The notes: generated from the letters alone by a model not told the origin. Shown: positions 1 to 7,787, numbered from the stretch's first letter. The stretch: DNA of 33,021 nucleotides from Flavobacteriaceae bacterium (GCA_947446635.1 CANFHF010000021.1:1-33021), one strand, 5' to 3'. Numbers and translations are program-made.

Positions 1-425
1 GAAAAAACTTGCGTTGGCAATAAAGTTCCGATAAAGTTTAAATTGAAAACGAATTTTATTCCTTCGGCATCCAAATCGAAAAAAGTTTTGAAACCTTCAG
101 TTGTATTTTGTAAATCCTCCTCTAATAAAAATGGATTAGATGTGGTTCCCAATGGGTGATTTCCACCTGCCCCGTTTACCAAAATATCGCAACTTCCCAA
201 TTTTTCATTAACTTCTTTTCTGGCTGCTTCCAAGGATTCTTTTTCCAACACATTTGCGGCAACGCCAATTGCTTTACCTCCGGATGCATTAATTTCATTG
301 GCAACTTGATCTGCAGCTTCTTTTTTTAAGTCCAAAAGTGCTATTTGGTAGCCTTGTTTAGCCAATGCTTTTGCCAATGTACCACACAAAACTCCTCCTG
401 CCCCTGTTATAACTACTGTTTTCAT
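1..425 (-). CDS. SDR-family oxidoreductase, D-mannonate oxidoreductase-like (3' part outside the window)
   Basis: The reading frame starts with ATG at 425 and stays open to the left edge, so only about the first 141 residues are seen. A Rossmann start is clear: TGAGGVLCG at residues 7-15, an acidic residue at the end of strand 2 (Asp32, which favours NAD), and NGAGGNHP at 84-91. The GGNHP extension after the usual NAG motif is typical of the SDR type of fructuronate/mannonate oxidoreductase (the Bacillus UxuB/YjmF type). Such an enzyme interconverts D-fructuronate and D-mannonate in the cytoplasm. It lies 7 nt downstream of the KDPG aldolase gene and is probably the last gene seen of that operon; a mannonate dehydratase gene would be expected further left. 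The family is sure. The exact substrate is inferred from context. Confidence 0.8.
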   Translation of the reverse strand, partial: MKTVVITGAGGVLCGTLAKALAKQGYQIALLDLKKEAADQVANEINASGGKAIGVAANVLEKESLEAARKEVNEKLGSCDILVNGAGGNHPLGTTSNPFLLEEDLQNTTEGFKTFFDLDAEGIKFVFNLNFIGTLLPTQVF

Positions 426-432
426 CTGTATA

Positions 433-1092
433 TTATTTTATAGTTTGAATTAAACTCAAAACCGCTTTAGTTTCCGATTCGATTGTTGCATAATCTTTGT
501 CAGCCATTAATTGTTTGCTGATTAATTTGCTTCCCATACCAACTGCCGAAACTCCGGCTTTAAACCAACCTCCGATATTTTCTTTGGTGGTATCTACACC
601 GCCTGTTGGCATGAACAATAATTTCGGAAAAAGATCTTTGATACCACTCAAGAAATCAGGTCCTAGCATGTTTCCAGGGAACAATTTGATGAAGTGAATC
701 CCGGCATTTTCGGCTGCGATAATTTCGGTTGGCGTCATACAGCCTGGGCTGTATAAAATTCCTTTGCTTTTTAAAAATGCTGCCACTTCAGGAACAAAAC
801 CTGGACTGATGAAAAAATCAGCACCTACTTTATAAAAGTCTTCGGCTTGTTGCAAGTTTTTGATGGTTCCGATACCCAATAATAAATCCGGCATTTCGGC
901 ATTTCTCACTTCCACCATTTTAGTGAAATTGGACAAGGCAGTTTCTCCACGACTTGTATATTCAACGGCTTTAATTCCAGCCCTGTATATCGCTCTTAAT
1001 ACTTCTATGGTAACATTTTCGTCAGCATTAAAGTACAAAGGAAGCATTCCTTGTTGTACAATAGCATCTGATACTTTTTGAATGGTGCTCAT
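433..1092 (-). CDS. eda: 2-dehydro-3-deoxy-6-phosphogluconate (KDPG) aldolase
   Basis: This 219-residue protein is a full-length class I aldolase of the KDPG/KHG family. It cleaves KDPG to pyruvate and glyceraldehyde-3-phosphate in the cytoplasm. Visible motifs are AVEYTSRG with the likely catalytic Glu44, LLGIGTI at 71-77, the phosphate and pyruvate loop ISPGF at 95-99, and FIKLFPG at 134-140, in which Lys136 is the expected Schiff-base lysine. A glycine-rich PTGGV follows at 162-166. Only 3 nt separate it from the YhcH gene upstream and 7 nt from the SDR gene downstream, so it is co-transcribed with the kinases that make its substrate. An activity on 4-hydroxy-2-oxoglutarate is also common in the family. 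Confidence 0.93.
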   Translation of the reverse strand: MSTIQKVSDAIVQQGMLPLYFNADENVTIEVLRAIYRAGIKAVEYTSRGETALSNFTKMVEVRNAEMPDLLLGIGTIKNLQQAEDFYKVGADFFISPGFVPEVAAFLKSKGILYSPGCMTPTEIIAAENAGIHFIKLFPGNMLGPDFLSGIKDLFPKLLFMPTGGVDTTKENIGGWFKAGVSAVGMGSKLISKQLMADKDYATIESETKAVLSLIQTIK

Positions 1093-1095
1093 TAT

Positions 1096-1545
1096 TTAGA
1101 TTTTAACTTTTATTACTACTTTTTTTATTTCGCCATCACCAATCATAGGTGCATGAACATCTTCTGGAAAAAATACCGCAAATTGCCCATCTGTTAATTG
1201 AAAGGACATATCGGGTGCATCACTAAAAAAACGTACGTCTTTATCAGGATTGTAGTCCCCGTTTGGTGTTAGGCATTTTTCTCTTGGTTTCCACGCCATA
1301 GTTTCTAAACCTTTTACACAAAGTTGAATGTCGATATTTTTATCATGACACTCAAACTTGGCCAGACTTGCTTCAGCAGTCTTTCCAATTCCCGTATTGA
1401 CAATCACCTTTATACCTTCTGGAGTTTCATAAATTCCATCGGCAAGGGTTGCTACATTATTTTGATTGATATAGTCAAATGCTTTTGCAAAGGATGGATG
1501 CAAACTGAAATATTTTGACGCGTTGGCTAATGTATCTATTATCAT
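1096..1545 (-). CDS. YhcH/YjgK/YiaL (DUF386) family protein, probable sugar anomerase
   Basis: The 149 residues match the YhcH/YjgK/YiaL family in length and pattern. The clearest block is near the C-terminus, FPEDVHAPMIGDGEIKKVVI (residues 127-146), where the His of the DVHAP motif is a metal ligand in the cupin-like barrel. Members such as NanQ speed up anomer conversion of sugar acids, and others sit in uronate or sialate operons with unknown substrate. Here it lies between KDG kinase and KDPG aldolase genes, so a role in opening or anomerising a uronate or ketodeoxy-sugar is a reasonable inference. No signal peptide is present, so it should be cytoplasmic. Confidence 0.85.
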   Translation of the reverse strand: MIIDTLANASKYFSLHPSFAKAFDYINQNNVATLADGIYETPEGIKVIVNTGIGKTAEASLAKFECHDKNIDIQLCVKGLETMAWKPREKCLTPNGDYNPDKDVRFFSDAPDMSFQLTDGQFAVFFPEDVHAPMIGDGEIKKVVIKVKI

Positions 1546-1555
1546 AATTTCTTAA

Positions 1556-2599
1556 TTATCGTGCAACTCTACCAGAAGCATCGCCTCCCATAAGTTTATT
1601 AACCTCATCTACAGTAACTAAATTGGCATCGCCTTTAATCGTGTGTTTTAAACATGATGCGGCAACTGCAAAATCCAATGCGTTTTGATCGTTATCTGGA
1701 TACGTTAATAATCCGTATATTAAACCTCCCATAAATGAATCACCACCACCTACTCTGTCCACGATATCTGTAATTTGGTATTGACGTGTTTGTAACATTT
1801 CTTTACCATCATATAAAACTCCTGCCCAGGTGTTGTGAGATGCAGAAATAGAACCTCTTAGAGTAGTAATTACTTTTTTGGCTCTTGGAAATTTTTTCAT
1901 CATTTGTTGGCAAACAGATAAAAACGCTTCTGCTTTTACATCATGTCCATGTGTTTGCACTGCTGCACCTGCTGGTTTAATACCAAAGTGCATTTCGGCA
2001 TCTTCTTCATTTCCTAAAATCACATCGCAATACGAAGTTAATTCGGTCATGATAGCCTCACGGTCTCCACCGTATTTCCAAAGTTTAGCACGGTAATTCA
2101 AATCGGTTGAAATAGTAACCCCTAATTTGCTAGCCACTTTAACCGCTTCCAAACAAGCATCGGCAGAACTTTGCGAAATTGCTGGAGTAATACCGGTCCA
2201 ATGAAACCACTCAACTCCTTGAAAAACTTCTTCCCAATTCACCATTCCTGGTTGGATATCCGACATCGAAGAATGAGATCTATCATAAACTACTTTACTT
2301 CCTCTGCTTACTGCTCCAGTTTCTAAAAAGTAAATCCCTAAACGGTCTCCACCCCAAACAATTTTATCAACACCAACACCTCTTTTACGCATTTCCATCA
2401 TGGCGCATTCTCCAATATCATTTTTTGGCAAACGCGTTACAAAATCAACTGAAATTCCATAATTGGCTAGCGAAACAGCTACATTAGATTCTCCTCCTCC
2501 ATATACAACATCAAAATTGTCTGCTTGTGAAAATCTTAAAAATCCTTGTGGTGCTAACCTTAACATGATCTCACCAAATGTTACTACTTTTTTTGACAT
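1556..2599 (-). CDS. kdgK: PfkB-family sugar kinase, 2-keto-3-deoxygluconate kinase (copy 1)
   Basis: A 347-residue ribokinase/PfkB-fold kinase that would phosphorylate 2-keto-3-deoxygluconate (KDG) to KDPG with ATP. The start FGEIMLRLAP is typical of KDG kinases. The substrate loop reads YGGGESNVA (residues 33-41), and the PfkB signature with the catalytic base is DRVGGGDSF, Asp287. The gene lies 10 nt upstream of the YhcH gene and 48 nt downstream of a second kinase of the same family. By eye the two proteins are about half identical over their whole length and both end in a GRVxR tail, so they are tandem paralogues. This copy keeps the more usual substrate loop and is the better candidate for true KDG kinase. 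Confidence 0.88.
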   Translation of the reverse strand: MSKKVVTFGEIMLRLAPQGFLRFSQADNFDVVYGGGESNVAVSLANYGISVDFVTRLPKNDIGECAMMEMRKRGVGVDKIVWGGDRLGIYFLETGAVSRGSKVVYDRSHSSMSDIQPGMVNWEEVFQGVEWFHWTGITPAISQSSADACLEAVKVASKLGVTISTDLNYRAKLWKYGGDREAIMTELTSYCDVILGNEEDAEMHFGIKPAGAAVQTHGHDVKAEAFLSVCQQMMKKFPRAKKVITTLRGSISASHNTWAGVLYDGKEMLQTRQYQITDIVDRVGGGDSFMGGLIYGLLTYPDNDQNALDFAVAASCLKHTIKGDANLVTVDEVNKLMGGDASGRVAR

Positions 2600-2647
2600 T
2601 TTTTTAATTTTTATTAGTGTTTATTTAATTAGTAAAATATTTTTTAT

Positions 2648-3655
2648 TTATCTCGACACTCTTCCTCCGCCTGAACCACTCATAAGGGCAGTTATTTCAT
2701 TTACAGTTGCTAGATTAATATCTCCAGAAATGGAGTGTTTTAAACAAGTGGCTGCAACGGCAAATTCTAAGGCTGTTTGATAATCCTTTGGCCAAGTAAT
2801 TAATCCATATATGATTCCGGCCATAAAAGCATCTCCGGCACCTATTCGGTCTATAATATGTGAAACATTGTATTTTTGAGAATGCAATAATTCTTTGCCG
2901 TTCCAAAAAGAAGCACTTATACCATTTGAAGAGGCATTGGCATGAATTCTTTGTGTGGTTACTATGTTTTTTAGTTTTGGAAATGCTTTCATCCAATTGG
3001 CAAAAACTGCTTCCTCGGCTCCATTTTCATTCACTTCAATTCCCAAAACTTTCTCAGAATCATCAACCCCACCCAATAACAAATCGCAGTGTTTAACCAA
3101 ATCAGGCATTATTTCATTGGCATTTTTTCCATATTTCCATAACGTAGGTCGATAATTCAAATCTGCCGAAATCATCAATCCCATTCTAGAAGCAACTAGT
3201 AATGCTTCTTCGCATAATTCAGCCAAGTCAAGCGAAAGCGAAGGAGTTATTCCTGACCAATGAAACCAATCGGCATCTTTGAAAATAGCTTCCCAATCAA
3301 TCATTCCTTTTTTTAAATTAGAAAAGGAAGAATCTTCTCGGTCATATACTACTTTTCCCGGTCGTTCCGAAGCACCCTGCTCAAAATAATAAATACCTAG
3401 TCTTTTACCTTGAATCAAAGCGATAGGATCTACCCCGAAGGAGCGCAACATACTTAAAGAAGATTCTCCTAGTTCGTTTGAGGGAACCGAAGTGATAAAT
3501 GTAACAGGAATTCCAAATTTTGAAAGCGAAGCCGCAACATTAGCTTCTGCGCAACCATAATATAAGTCAAATGACGTAGCTTGAGTGAGCCTTAAATGAC
3601 TCGGAGGCGATAGCCTGAGCAGTATTTCTCCAAAAGTTACGATTTTTTTTGACAT
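2648..3655 (-). CDS. PfkB-family sugar kinase, KDG kinase paralogue (copy 2)
   Basis: The open frame reaches 3679, but the start chosen here is the ATG at 3655. From there the protein begins MSKKIVTFGEI, aligned with copy 1 (MSKKVVTFGEI), and the upstream ATG would lie only a few bases after the predicted transcription start. The 335-residue product has the catalytic motif DRIGAGDAF (Asp275). The substrate loop differs from copy 1: YGCAEANVA in place of YGGGESNVA at residues 33-41. It is the first gene of the minus-strand uronate operon. It may prefer a related substrate such as 2-keto-3-deoxygalactonate, or be a redundant KDG kinase; the sequence alone does not decide. Confidence 0.85.
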   Translation of the reverse strand: MSKKIVTFGEILLRLSPPSHLRLTQATSFDLYYGCAEANVAASLSKFGIPVTFITSVPSNELGESSLSMLRSFGVDPIALIQGKRLGIYYFEQGASERPGKVVYDREDSSFSNLKKGMIDWEAIFKDADWFHWSGITPSLSLDLAELCEEALLVASRMGLMISADLNYRPTLWKYGKNANEIMPDLVKHCDLLLGGVDDSEKVLGIEVNENGAEEAVFANWMKAFPKLKNIVTTQRIHANASSNGISASFWNGKELLHSQKYNVSHIIDRIGAGDAFMAGIIYGLITWPKDYQTALEFAVAATCLKHSISGDINLATVNEITALMSGSGGGRVSR

Positions 3656-3668
3656 ATTCTTCCGTTTT

Positions 3669-3690
3669 CGTGTCCGCACACGTGGAGTGC
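3669..3690. promoter_or_regulatory. Candidate operator for the LacI-type regulator
   Basis: A perfect 5-bp inverted repeat CGTGT-CCGC-ACACG lies at 3669-3682, and an overlapping pair GCAC/GTGC spans 3676-3690. Both sit on the predicted transcription start of the uronate operon, just beside the divergent LacI-family gene. A repressor bound here would block initiation. This is inferred from symmetry and position only. Confidence 0.4.
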
Positions 3691-3719
3691 AAATATAAAA
3701 AAAAACTGAAGTTAAACAA
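3690..3719 (-). promoter_or_regulatory. Promoter of the uronate operon
   Basis: On the minus strand a -33 TTG (3719-3717) is followed after exactly 19 nt by TATATTTG (3697-3690), a perfect Bacteroidota -7 element (TAnnTTTG). Transcription should start near 3683, giving a leader of about 28 nt before the kinase ATG at 3655. Confidence 0.75.
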
Positions 3720-3772
3720 GATATTGCAAAAAAAATATAAATTTACGGCTTATTAAAAAAAACTGAGATATC

Positions 3773-4813
3773 ATTACAATTAAAAAAATAGCGCAAATGG
3801 CCAATGTTTCTGTTGGCACCGTAGACCGAATCATTCACAATCGTGGACAAGTCACTATGGAAAATATAGAAATCGTAAATGCTATTATTAAAAAATATGG
3901 ATACAAAAGGAATATTTACGCCAGTAATTTAGCCTTAAATAAAAAATTCAGAATTGCTGTATTCCTTCCAAAAAATGAAGGTCTTGAATATTGGCTAGCA
4001 CCGCTGAACGGGATTGCTAAAGCAGCTGAAGAATTTGGTAAATTTGGAGTCCTTATCGACTACTATTTTTACAAATACGACACTGAATCGTTTAAAAAAA
4101 TAGCAGACAAGGTTTTAAAACTGGATTATGAAGGATTGTTATTCGCCCCTGTTTTTTATGAAGAATCGGTGGTCTTTTTAACCGAATGCAAGAAAAAAAA
4201 CATCCCAATCGTTATGATTGATTCTAATATTCAGGAAATTGAAGGAGTTGCTTATATCGGTCAAGACGCCTATCAAAGTGGCTATCTCGCAGGCAAACTA
4301 ATCAGTTACGGTATTAAAAGTGAAAGTAATATCCTGATTTTAAAAATTACCCGCGAAACGGAACGCACCTCTAAAACCACTGTTTATTTGCAACGAATTC
4401 AGGGATTCTATTCTTATTTTAAAGAAAATGCTTTTCTTCCTGTCTTTAATTTTACCGAAATCAGCACACACGACACTTCCAGAAATCATCTAATGGTCAA
4501 AATGTTTTTGGCCATTGATTGTGTCTTTGTGCCTAATTCAAGAGTTCATATTGTAGCGAAATTCATCAAGGAGAATAACCTCCAAGGGATTCGCATTGTG
4601 GGTTATGATTTATTGAAACAAAATTTAGATTATCTCAACGATGGGATTATAGACTTTTTAATTCATCAAAAACCAGAAGAACAAGGTTATTTAGGCATTA
4701 GCCATCTTTATAAAAAACTAGTACTGAAAGAGGAGGCCGAAAGCATTACCTATATGCCCTTGGAGATTTTGGTAAAGGAAAATTATAGCTACAGCCAGCA
4801 AAGCAAGTTATAA
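3773..4813 (+). CDS. LacI-family transcriptional regulator (probable ATT start)
   Basis: The first ATG in frame is at 3797 and gives MANVSVGTVDR, which begins inside the helix-turn-helix and lacks its first helix. The codons just before it, from ATT at 3773, read (M)TIKKIAQMANVSVGTVDR, the standard start of LacI-family DNA-binding domains. An in-frame TGA stands at 3764-3766 and there is no ATG, GTG or TTG between, so the start drawn here is ATT (346 residues). The rest is a periplasmic-binding-protein-like sensor domain, from about residue 60. The gene is divergent from the uronate operon and is likely its repressor, with a ketodeoxysugar or uronate as inducer. A disrupted start (pseudogene) or a base error cannot be excluded. 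Confidence 0.78.
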   Translation: MTIKKIAQMANVSVGTVDRIIHNRGQVTMENIEIVNAIIKKYGYKRNIYASNLALNKKFRIAVFLPKNEGLEYWLAPLNGIAKAAEEFGKFGVLIDYYFYKYDTESFKKIADKVLKLDYEGLLFAPVFYEESVVFLTECKKKNIPIVMIDSNIQEIEGVAYIGQDAYQSGYLAGKLISYGIKSESNILILKITRETERTSKTTVYLQRIQGFYSYFKENAFLPVFNFTEISTHDTSRNHLMVKMFLAIDCVFVPNSRVHIVAKFIKENNLQGIRIVGYDLLKQNLDYLNDGIIDFLIHQKPEEQGYLGISHLYKKLVLKEEAESITYMPLEILVKENYSYSQQSKL

Positions 4814-4922
4814 AAAATATTTTTTTTGCTTAAAATATGCTAAACCTGCCAAGAATTATTAAGCCATAACAGTAGTAAAATAACTGAAACATATACCCAC
4901 GTAAGCACAAAAGACTAAAAAA

Positions 4923-5195
4923 ATGAAAAAATTTATGCTTGATATCCAATTAGAAGGATTGGACAACGAAAGAAGAATGAAACTACTCCCAAGAGAACAG
5001 GAAGTTGTAAAAGAGTTGGAACAAAATGGGACTATTGTAGATACCTTTATTAAACTTGATATGTCTGGGATTTTTATGGTAATGATAGCGACTGATTCTG
5101 AGGATGTGCATTCAAAACTTTCAACTTTGCCATATTACCCGTATATGAAAATTGAAATTATTCCTGTGAGGGTGGTTAACAGCATTAATCAATAA
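4923..5195 (+). CDS. Small protein resembling muconolactone isomerase (dimeric alpha/beta barrel)
   Basis: The 90-residue product has the size and pattern of muconolactone isomerase-like proteins. It has an N-terminal strand, a charged helix around LPREQEVVKELEQNG (22-36), a central hydrophobic strand SGIFMVMIA, and the block LSTLPYYPYMKIEI (65-78), which parallels the LxxLPLFPYMxIEV segment of true muconolactone isomerases. I cannot see whether the isomerase catalytic residues are kept, and no aromatic-degradation genes are nearby, so the function is open. It stands alone between the LacI-family gene and a convergent FAD protein. Confidence 0.65.
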   Translation: MKKFMLDIQLEGLDNERRMKLLPREQEVVKELEQNGTIVDTFIKLDMSGIFMVMIATDSEDVHSKLSTLPYYPYMKIEIIPVRVVNSINQ

Positions 5196-5316
5196 CACTA
5201 ACTATAAAAGCGACTTAACATCAGTTTTTTGAATAAAAAAAACCGAACGCCAAGCCGCAAAACGTTAAGAAAAGTGTTTAGGCCTACTCGTCCCTTAATT
5301 ATAGAAATCTAAACTA

Positions 5317-6876
5317 TCATTTCAACAGCTCCCCTATTTTCATCGCGCATTGCTCTCCATCAATAGCAGCTGAGATGATACCACCGGCATAACCCGCACC
5401 TTCACCACAAGGGTACAAGCCTTTTATTTGAACATGTTCTAAGGTTTCTGGATTTCTAGGAATCCGCACGGGCGAAGAAGTTCGTGATTCTGGAGCATGA
5501 AGTACAGCCTCATTCGTCAAAAAACCACGCATCGATTTTCCGAATTCCACGAAACCTTCCCGCAATATTTGGGTAAGAAATCCAGGGAAAACTTGACCCA
5601 TTTCGACCGATGTAGTCCCAGGAACATAGGACGTTTTTGGGATATTTTTGGATATTTTATTTTGGGTAAAATCGACCATTTTTTGGGCAGGCACTTTTTG
5701 GGTCTCTCCTGCCAAATGCCATGCTTTTTGCTCGATACTTTTTTGGAATTCCATACCTGCCAAGGCACCAAATTTAGCAAAAGGCACAAAATCTTCCAAT
5801 TTTAATTCAACCACAATCCCAGAATTAGCGGTAGCTTGATCTCGTTTGGAAGGCGACCAGCCGTTGGTCACCACCTCTCCAGGACTTGTTGCACAGGGTG
5901 CAATCACGCCACCGGGACACATACAAAAAGAATACATCCCCCTTCCTCCTACTTGCTTCACGATAGAATAGGGAGATGGTGGCAAATGTTCCCCGCGATA
6001 ATCACAACTGTACTGAATGCTATCAATTAAGGATTGTGGGTGTTCGGCTCGAACACCCAAGGCAAAAGCTTTAGCCTCGATGAAAATTTGTTTTCTGTCG
6101 AGTAATTCAAAAATGTCTCGGGCAGAATGTCCCGTGGCCAAAATTATTTTGTTAGCCAGAATAGTATCCCCTTTTTGAGTAACCACCCCTTGCACTTCAT
6201 TGTTTTTGATAATAATATCAGTCAATCGGGTTTCAAAAAGGACTTGACCTCCCATTTCGATAATTTTTTCCCGAATATCCTGGATAATTTGGGGAAGTTT
6301 ATTCGTGCCAATATGTGGATGTGCCTCAACCAAAATATCTGGCGACGCACCATAAGCGACGAACAATTCCAAGATTCGGGTTACATCACCCCGCTTTTTA
6401 GAACGGGTATATAATTTTCCGTCCGAATAGGTTCCCGCTCCACCTTCGCCAAAGCAATAATTGGAATCTTCATCGACAATATGATCGACGTTGATGGCTT
6501 TCAAATCCCGACGGCGACCCCGAACATCTTTTCCACGTTCGATTACTATTGGCTTCAAACCCAATTCTATTAATTGCAAGGCCGCAAATAATCCCGCAGG
6601 TCCCGCGCCAACAACAATTACTTCTTGCGAATTGGAGACATTTCTGTATGCTGGGAGCTCGATTTTAGTTGACTGAAAAGGTTCTCCAAGCAAATAAATA
6701 GACACCTTCAAATTAAATTTTACGGCTTTTTGGCGCGCATCAATCGAGCGTTTTAAGATGGAAATATGCTTGATTTCTTTAGCATCTACCTGAATTAGTT
6801 TGGCAATGTGTTGTTTGAGCAACAATTCGTTTGTGGCAGTTTCTGGTATGACTAGTAAGAGTAATTCTTGTGGCAT
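5317..6876 (-). CDS. NAD(P)/FAD-dependent oxidoreductase of the COG2509 type
   Basis: A 519-residue flavoprotein. An N-terminal domain of about 80 residues precedes the FAD-binding Rossmann motif VVGAGPAGLFAA, with glycines at 90, 92 and 95 and an acidic strand end at Glu113. The block CFGEGGAGTYSDGKL (141-155) and a Gly/Pro/Cys-rich segment CMCPGGVIAPCATSPGEVV further on are hallmarks of the uncharacterised FAD-dependent dehydrogenases grouped as COG2509. The C-terminus has a second FAD contact, GLYPCGEGAGYAGG. No signal peptide is seen. The substrate is unknown for the family. It is 15 nt downstream of a toxin gene on the same strand, but no functional link is evident. Confidence 0.82.
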   Translation of the reverse strand: MPQELLLLVIPETATNELLLKQHIAKLIQVDAKEIKHISILKRSIDARQKAVKFNLKVSIYLLGEPFQSTKIELPAYRNVSNSQEVIVVGAGPAGLFAALQLIELGLKPIVIERGKDVRGRRRDLKAINVDHIVDEDSNYCFGEGGAGTYSDGKLYTRSKKRGDVTRILELFVAYGASPDILVEAHPHIGTNKLPQIIQDIREKIIEMGGQVLFETRLTDIIIKNNEVQGVVTQKGDTILANKIILATGHSARDIFELLDRKQIFIEAKAFALGVRAEHPQSLIDSIQYSCDYRGEHLPPSPYSIVKQVGGRGMYSFCMCPGGVIAPCATSPGEVVTNGWSPSKRDQATANSGIVVELKLEDFVPFAKFGALAGMEFQKSIEQKAWHLAGETQKVPAQKMVDFTQNKISKNIPKTSYVPGTTSVEMGQVFPGFLTQILREGFVEFGKSMRGFLTNEAVLHAPESRTSSPVRIPRNPETLEHVQIKGLYPCGEGAGYAGGIISAAIDGEQCAMKIGELLK

Positions 6877-6891
6877 TGTTGGGGTAAAATT

Positions 6892-7158
6892 TTATGGAAA
6901 TAATTTATAAATATCTTCCCGTTTGGTAAATCTAACAAGTTCTATAACTTCTCCATCAAAATAAAATCCTAATCTATATTTCCCAATCCTTATCCTATAA
7001 GCTTCTGAATGACCTCTAATTTTTTTAATATTTGAAACATTTTGAATACTTTCAGAATTCTCGAGTGATTCGATAGCTTCAACAATATCTTTCTTTAAAG
7101 TCGAATCTTTTATTTTTAACAAATCTTTAGAAAATAATTTCCCGAATTCAACTCTCAC
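6892..7158 (-). CDS. RelE/ParE-family toxin
   Basis: This 88-residue basic protein has the RelE/ParE toxin layout: an N-terminal strand (MRVEFGKLFSKDL), two helices, then the strands KKIRGHSEAYRIRIGKYRLGF and a C-terminal VRFTKREDIYKLFP. The G-x-YRIRIGKYRLGF pattern is typical of RelE-type ribonucleases of type II toxin-antitoxin systems. Its ATG overlaps the end of the antitoxin gene by 4 nt, which couples the two. The likely role is mRNA cleavage during stress, held in check by the protein encoded just upstream. Confidence 0.85.
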   Translation of the reverse strand: MRVEFGKLFSKDLLKIKDSTLKKDIVEAIESLENSESIQNVSNIKKIRGHSEAYRIRIGKYRLGFYFDGEVIELVRFTKREDIYKLFP

Positions 7159-7406
7159 GATTGTAATATTTTCATGATTTCTTCTCTTGAAACAAATTCT
7201 GTTCTATCAGCTTCCTGCATCAATATCATTAAGCCAATATCCTCTTTTTCTTCATCGGATAAATTATTGAATTGACTGGTCTGCTTATTTTTAACATAAG
7301 CTTGCACGGCATTTTCTATCAATCCTTTAACACTTATTTTTTCAAATATTGAAATGACTTTCAATTTGGTTAAAGTGGTTTCGTCAATGTCTATTAATTT
7401 TCTCAT
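7155..7406 (-). CDS. Antitoxin of the RelE-type pair
   Basis: The frame is open to 7424, but the start is set at the ATG at 7406. The upstream start would fall on the -7 box of the promoter, and from 7406 the protein begins MRKLIDIDETTLTKLK, as expected for a ribbon-helix-helix-type DNA-binding antitoxin. It has 83 residues; the N-terminal part would bind DNA and the acidic C-terminus (LSDEEKEDIG, then TEFVSREEIMKIL) would wrap the toxin. It overlaps the toxin gene by 4 nt. I recognise the role by context and size rather than by a firm family match. Confidence 0.75.
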   Translation of the reverse strand: MRKLIDIDETTLTKLKVISIFEKISVKGLIENAVQAYVKNKQTSQFNNLSDEEKEDIGLMILMQEADRTEFVSREEIMKILQS

Positions 7407-7421
7407 TGGAATATTTTTACA

Positions 7422-7452
7422 CAAATATATATTATATATATAATATATACAA
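7422..7452 (-). promoter_or_regulatory. Promoter and operator of the RelE-type toxin-antitoxin operon
   Basis: On the minus strand TTG (7452-7450) is followed after 20 nt by TATATTTG (7429-7422). The space between is filled by a perfect 24-bp palindrome of T and A (7426-7449), overlapping the -7 element. This is where a dimeric antitoxin would bind to repress its own operon. The promoter is well supported; the operator role is inferred. Confidence 0.65.
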
Positions 7453-7505
7453 TACCAAAATAAACTTTGTAACTTTGTTGTTTAAAATTTTAACATTAAA
7501 CACTA

Positions 7506-7787
7506 ATGCCAGAAGAAACGAGCAATAACGAACTACCGAAGCAAATAAAACTAATATGGGATTTTAGAGGAGCCGCATCGGCAAAGACCGCCGAACACCA
7601 TGAAATTCACTTAAAAGAATATATAGACGCTGGAAAATTATCACCAAATATCACTGGGTTTGAAACTTATGGCGAAATGCACGCTATTGCTTTTATGGTT
7701 GTTACCGATAAAACCATGATTCAAGTTCGTGAGGCCTTGAAACCGCATCGAGGGGAAGTTTTTGAATCAACAATTGATAAAGAATAA
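7506..7787 (+). CDS. Conserved-looking small protein of unknown function
   Basis: A 93-residue acidic/basic mixed protein with no signal peptide or membrane segment. It contains the distinctive stretches LIWDFRGAASAKTAEHHEIH (residues 16-35), EYIDAGKLSPNITGFETYGEMHAIAFMVV and a C-terminal REALKPHRGEVFE. Clusters of His (H31, H32, H35), Trp and Arg suggest a folded, possibly ligand-binding protein rather than a chance frame. Position-wise it is preceded by TAacTTTG at 7470-7477, a -7-like element, and ends 28 nt before the convergent recQ stop. I do not recognise the family and give no function. Codon use looks like that of the neighbours. Confidence 0.7.
   Translation: MPEETSNNELPKQIKLIWDFRGAASAKTAEHHEIHLKEYIDAGKLSPNITGFETYGEMHAIAFMVVTDKTMIQVREALKPHRGEVFESTIDKE

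Noticed and set aside
5220..5250. AT hairpin between the muconolactone-isomerase-like gene and the FAD protein
   Set aside because: GTTTTTT and AAAAAAAC pair, but the stem is only A-T and both sides are low complexity; too weak to call a terminator.
7155..7158. 4-nt overlap of antitoxin and toxin as a frameshift sign
   Set aside because: ATGA-type overlaps are normal for coupled toxin-antitoxin genes; both frames are intact.
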